6,979 nucleotides of DNA from contig NZ_JAHZIA010000062.1 in NCBI RefSeq assembly GCF_019420015.1, positions 17,137 to 24,115 on the forward strand. Direction: 5' to 3'. A program made the translations under genes and the position numbers. Shown one piece after another: positions 6,498-6,979 of the stretch. How positions within the stretch are numbered: the stretch's first letter is position 1; every line of letters begins with the position of its first letter. The DNA is from Anaerofustis sp. Lineage in GTDB: Bacteria; Bacillota; Clostridia; Eubacteriales; Anaerofustaceae. The notes below the pieces were generated by a model. That model ran no database searches and was not told the DNA's origin. It saw only the letters and a list, made by a program, of their open reading frames with translations.

Positions 6498-6607
6498 TAA
6501 AATACATAATAATATTATATAATTTATTCTTCACCCTTAGATTATCACTTTAGGCTTAGAGTTAAAATTGATTTGTCGCTCACCTTCAGAAACCTCTTTG
6601 GGTTTGC
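6477..6607 (-). ncRNA. hydE leader RNA, candidate riboswitch or attenuator of unknown class
   Basis: The predicted transcript from about 6607 opens with a hairpin, AAACC (6605-6601) pairing with GGTTT (6594-6590) around CAAAGA. A purine-rich GAAGGTGAGCGAC segment follows (about 6587-6575). GCCTAAAG (6555-6548) is exactly complementary to CTTTAGGC (6490-6483) in the terminator, and two further wobble pairs extend the helix to 10 bp. This helix and the terminator exclude each other. AGGTTT (6595-6590) can also pair with AAGCCT (6557-6552), which would break both the first hairpin and the antiterminator helix. These pairings are seen in the sequence. That they sense a ligand or protein is inference, and no known riboswitch consensus is recognised. 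Confidence 0.55.
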
Positions 6608-6613
6608 ATGATG

Positions 6614-6642
6614 ATTATATCATTAAAAAACAATCATTACAA
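6614..6642 (-). promoter_or_regulatory. Sigma-A promoter of the hydEGF operon
   Basis: On the minus strand TTGTAA (6637-6642) is followed by 17 nt and a perfect TATAAT (6614-6619). Initiation near 6607-6609 gives a leader of about 150 nt before hydE, just long enough to hold the folded elements and terminator described there. Confidence 0.7.
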
Positions 6643-6649
6643 TATTGTA
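6638..6649. promoter_or_regulatory. Perfect 12-bp palindrome over the hydE -35 box
   Basis: TACAATATTGTA is a perfect dyad that overlaps five of the six bases of the -35 hexamer, a typical place for a repressor site. It does not match the clostridial Rex consensus TTGTTAA-N4-TTAACAA. Because the sequence is mostly A and T, function is uncertain. Confidence 0.35.
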
Positions 6650-6784
6650 TTTAAATTATATAAATAAAAAACATACTTCCCTCATCCCTTTCCTCTATTA
6701 ACAAAAAATACAACAATAAATAACCCTTTTTAAAAGCATATTTCAAAAACTAAACAAAAAAAATCCTCAAAATAAAAAAAATGC
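6650..6784. other. AT-rich intergenic DNA between divergent hydE and tRNA promoters
   Basis: No convincing gene or RNA is seen here. It holds a pyrimidine-rich plus-strand run (about 6675-6697, purine-rich on the minus strand) and several A-tracts near 6754-6780 that may act as upstream activating DNA for the tRNA promoter. Confidence 0.6.
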
Positions 6785-6812
6785 TTGCATTTACATTTTT
6801 TTCATGTATAAT
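6785..6812 (+). promoter_or_regulatory. Promoter of the tRNA operon
   Basis: TTGCAT (6785-6790) is followed by 16 nt and a perfect TATAAT (6807-6812). Initiation near 6819 would leave a short leader of about 13 nt before tRNA-Glu. The A-tracts just upstream could serve as an UP element, as is common for stable RNA promoters. Confidence 0.65.
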
Positions 6813-6831
6813 ATAAAAGGACTGTTGATAA

Positions 6832-6906
6832 GGCCCCTTGGTCAAGCGGTTAAGACGTCGCCCTCTCACGGCGAAAACAGGAGTTCGATTCTCCTAGGGG
6901 TCACCA
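6832..6906 (+). tRNA. tRNA-Glu (anticodon CTC)
   Basis: A complete 75-nt cloverleaf with encoded CCA is present. The acceptor GGCCCCT pairs with AGGGGTC (one G-U pair), the discriminator is A, and CCA occupies 6904-6906. The anticodon stem TCGCC/GGCGA holds the loop CTCTCAC, so the anticodon is CTC, reading GAG. The T arm has GTTCGATTC. The overall sequence is strongly tRNA-Glu-like. A CTC anticodon is less usual than TTC in a low-GC genome. Confidence 0.95.
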
Positions 6907-6925
6907 AAAAGTCTTTTTATTTTAC

Positions 6926-6979
6926 GGCTCGGTAGTTCAGCTGGTTAGAATGCTAGCCTGTCACGCTAGAGGTCGAGGG
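6926..6979 (+). tRNA. tRNA-Asp (anticodon GTC), 3' end cut by window edge
   Basis: GGCTCGG begins the acceptor stem, the D arm follows as AGTTCAGCTGGTTAGA, and the anticodon stem CTAGC/GCTAG holds the loop CTGTCAC, giving anticodon GTC for aspartate. The T arm and 3' acceptor strand lie beyond the window. It starts 19 nt after tRNA-Glu, so the two are almost certainly processed from one transcript that continues rightward. Confidence 0.93.

Noticed and set aside
6660..6697. Tiny minus-strand reading frames after a purine-rich GAGGAAAGGG stretch
   Set aside because: They encode under 12 residues, lie upstream of the hydE promoter, and show no supporting context.
6698..6704. TTAACAA, half of a clostridial Rex site, upstream of hydE
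   Set aside because: The second half at the required 4-nt spacing is missing, and it lies well upstream of the promoter.
1..6979. CRISPR array, insertion sequence or prophage
   Set aside because: No regularly spaced repeats, transposase, terminal inverted repeats or phage genes are visible. The tRNA genes show no adjacent integrase inside the window.

Overview
This is a low-GC, AT-rich window with AGGAGG-type ribosome binding sites, tRNAs that encode their own CCA, and an [FeFe]-hydrogenase maturation operon. Together these point to an anaerobic fermentative Bacillota, most likely of the Clostridia/Tissierellia type. The genus cannot be fixed from the sequence alone.

All five protein genes lie on the minus strand. 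In transcription order they are hydE (6457-5417), hydG (5307-3880), hydF (3870-2680), an M24-family metallopeptidase (2463-1273), and glyA, serine hydroxymethyltransferase (1100 to beyond position 1, C-terminus cut off). On the plus strand at the right edge are tRNA-Glu(CTC) (6832-6906) and the 5' part of tRNA-Asp(GTC) (6926 onward), transcribed away from hydE.

hydE, hydG and hydF together build the organometallic 2Fe subcluster of [FeFe] hydrogenase. HydG makes CO and cyanide on iron from tyrosine, HydE processes the resulting Fe(CO)2(CN)-cysteine unit, and HydF is the GTPase scaffold on which the 2Fe precursor is finished and delivered to the hydrogenase. No hydrogenase structural gene is in the window. 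glyA, two genes downstream, may be a metabolic partner because serine-derived one-carbon units feed the dithiomethylamine bridge of the H-cluster; this link is inferred.

The M24 peptidase and glyA each have their own plausible sigma-A promoter, and a clear terminator follows the peptidase gene. The window is therefore best read as three minus-strand transcription units: hydEGF, the peptidase, and glyA.

The most interesting region is the hydE 5' leader (about 6607-6458). A good promoter is followed by about 110 nt of structured leader and then an intrinsic terminator hairpin whose U-tract runs directly into the hydE ribosome binding site. An upstream leader segment is exactly complementary (8 bp plus 2 wobble pairs) to the loop and stem of that terminator. 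This is the layout of a transcription attenuator or riboswitch controlling the whole maturation operon. I do not recognise the aptamer-like part as any known riboswitch class.
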